A DNA stretch of 12,039 bases from NCBI GenBank assembly GCA_943359425.1, contig CALRHN010000017.1, positions 1 to 12,039 of the forward strand, given 5' to 3'. The notes under the pieces are model-generated. The model was not told the DNA's origin, did not search any database, and was given only the letters and a program-made list of their open reading frames with translations. Positions 12,024 through 12,039 of this stretch are shown here, in pieces. This DNA is from Candidatus Nomurabacteria bacterium (lineage in GTDB: Bacteria > Patescibacteriota > Minisyncoccia > Phycocordibacterales > UBA9973). The position numbers were made by a program, and so were the translations under genes. Each line of letters opens with the position of its first letter. Position 1 is the first letter of the stretch.

Positions 12024-12039
12024 ACGATATATGTATTCG

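Noticed and set aside
1..12039. Mobile elements, CRISPR arrays, phage or defence genes
   Set aside because: No transposase, integrase, terminal inverted repeats, spaced repeats or toxin-antitoxin-like pairs are visible; the content is housekeeping and envelope genes.

Overview
The window looks like a housekeeping stretch from a Patescibacteria/CPR bacterium, most likely Parcubacteria. This is inferred, not proven. The grounds are compact proteins with family domains trimmed away (MetK of about 312 codons, RsmI without its C-terminal domain, a cysteine-free endonuclease III), almost no Shine-Dalgarno sequences, very short gaps, and single-pass membrane-anchored proteins typical of that group (cyclophilin, S41 protease, Ada-like Cys protein, CAP protein, SWIB protein). 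The standard genetic code fits: full-length genes are read and TGA works as a stop.

Layout. 1-461 (+): a DoxX-type membrane protein with its own promoter. 465-1586 (+): a sigma70-type promoter, a SAM-I (S-box) riboswitch with a terminator/antiterminator switch, and metK, which is interrupted by an in-frame TAA at codon 53. 1609-3739 (+): an operon of membrane-anchored cyclophilin, HAD-IB phosphatase and rsmI, with genes 4 nt apart or overlapping by 1 nt. 3764-5714 (+): a probably leaderless small membrane protein, an S41/PDZ protease and rplI (bL9), ending in a 12-bp bidirectional terminator. 5730-6002 (-): rpmA (bL27), convergent with rplI. 6061-7422 (+): a two-gene unit for surface proteins (Ada-like Cys-motif protein and CAP-domain protein). 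7549-10293 (-): an ABC-F ATPase followed by a BaiN/HI0933-type flavoprotein, 6 nt apart. 10334-10493 (-): a small transcription unit encoding a 21-residue lysine-rich peptide. 10498-11707 (-): a basic protein of unknown function followed by nth. 11713-12023 (-): a SWIB-domain protein and its terminator.

The genes fall into three groups: translation and ribosome maturation (bL9, bL27, RsmI, ABC-F), cell envelope and protein quality (DoxX, cyclophilin, S41 protease, CAP protein), and SAM supply (riboswitch plus metK). SAM supply also links to RsmI, which uses SAM.

The most notable signals are the complete S-box riboswitch in front of a metK whose conserved methionine-binding Glu codon reads TAA; a set of extended -10 (TGnTAnAnT) promoters, one of which places +1 on a start codon; and a 21-residue peptide gene whose terminator loop is perfectly complementary over 10 nt to its own coding region. 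I see no mobile element, CRISPR array, tRNA or rRNA, and no evident new multi-gene system.
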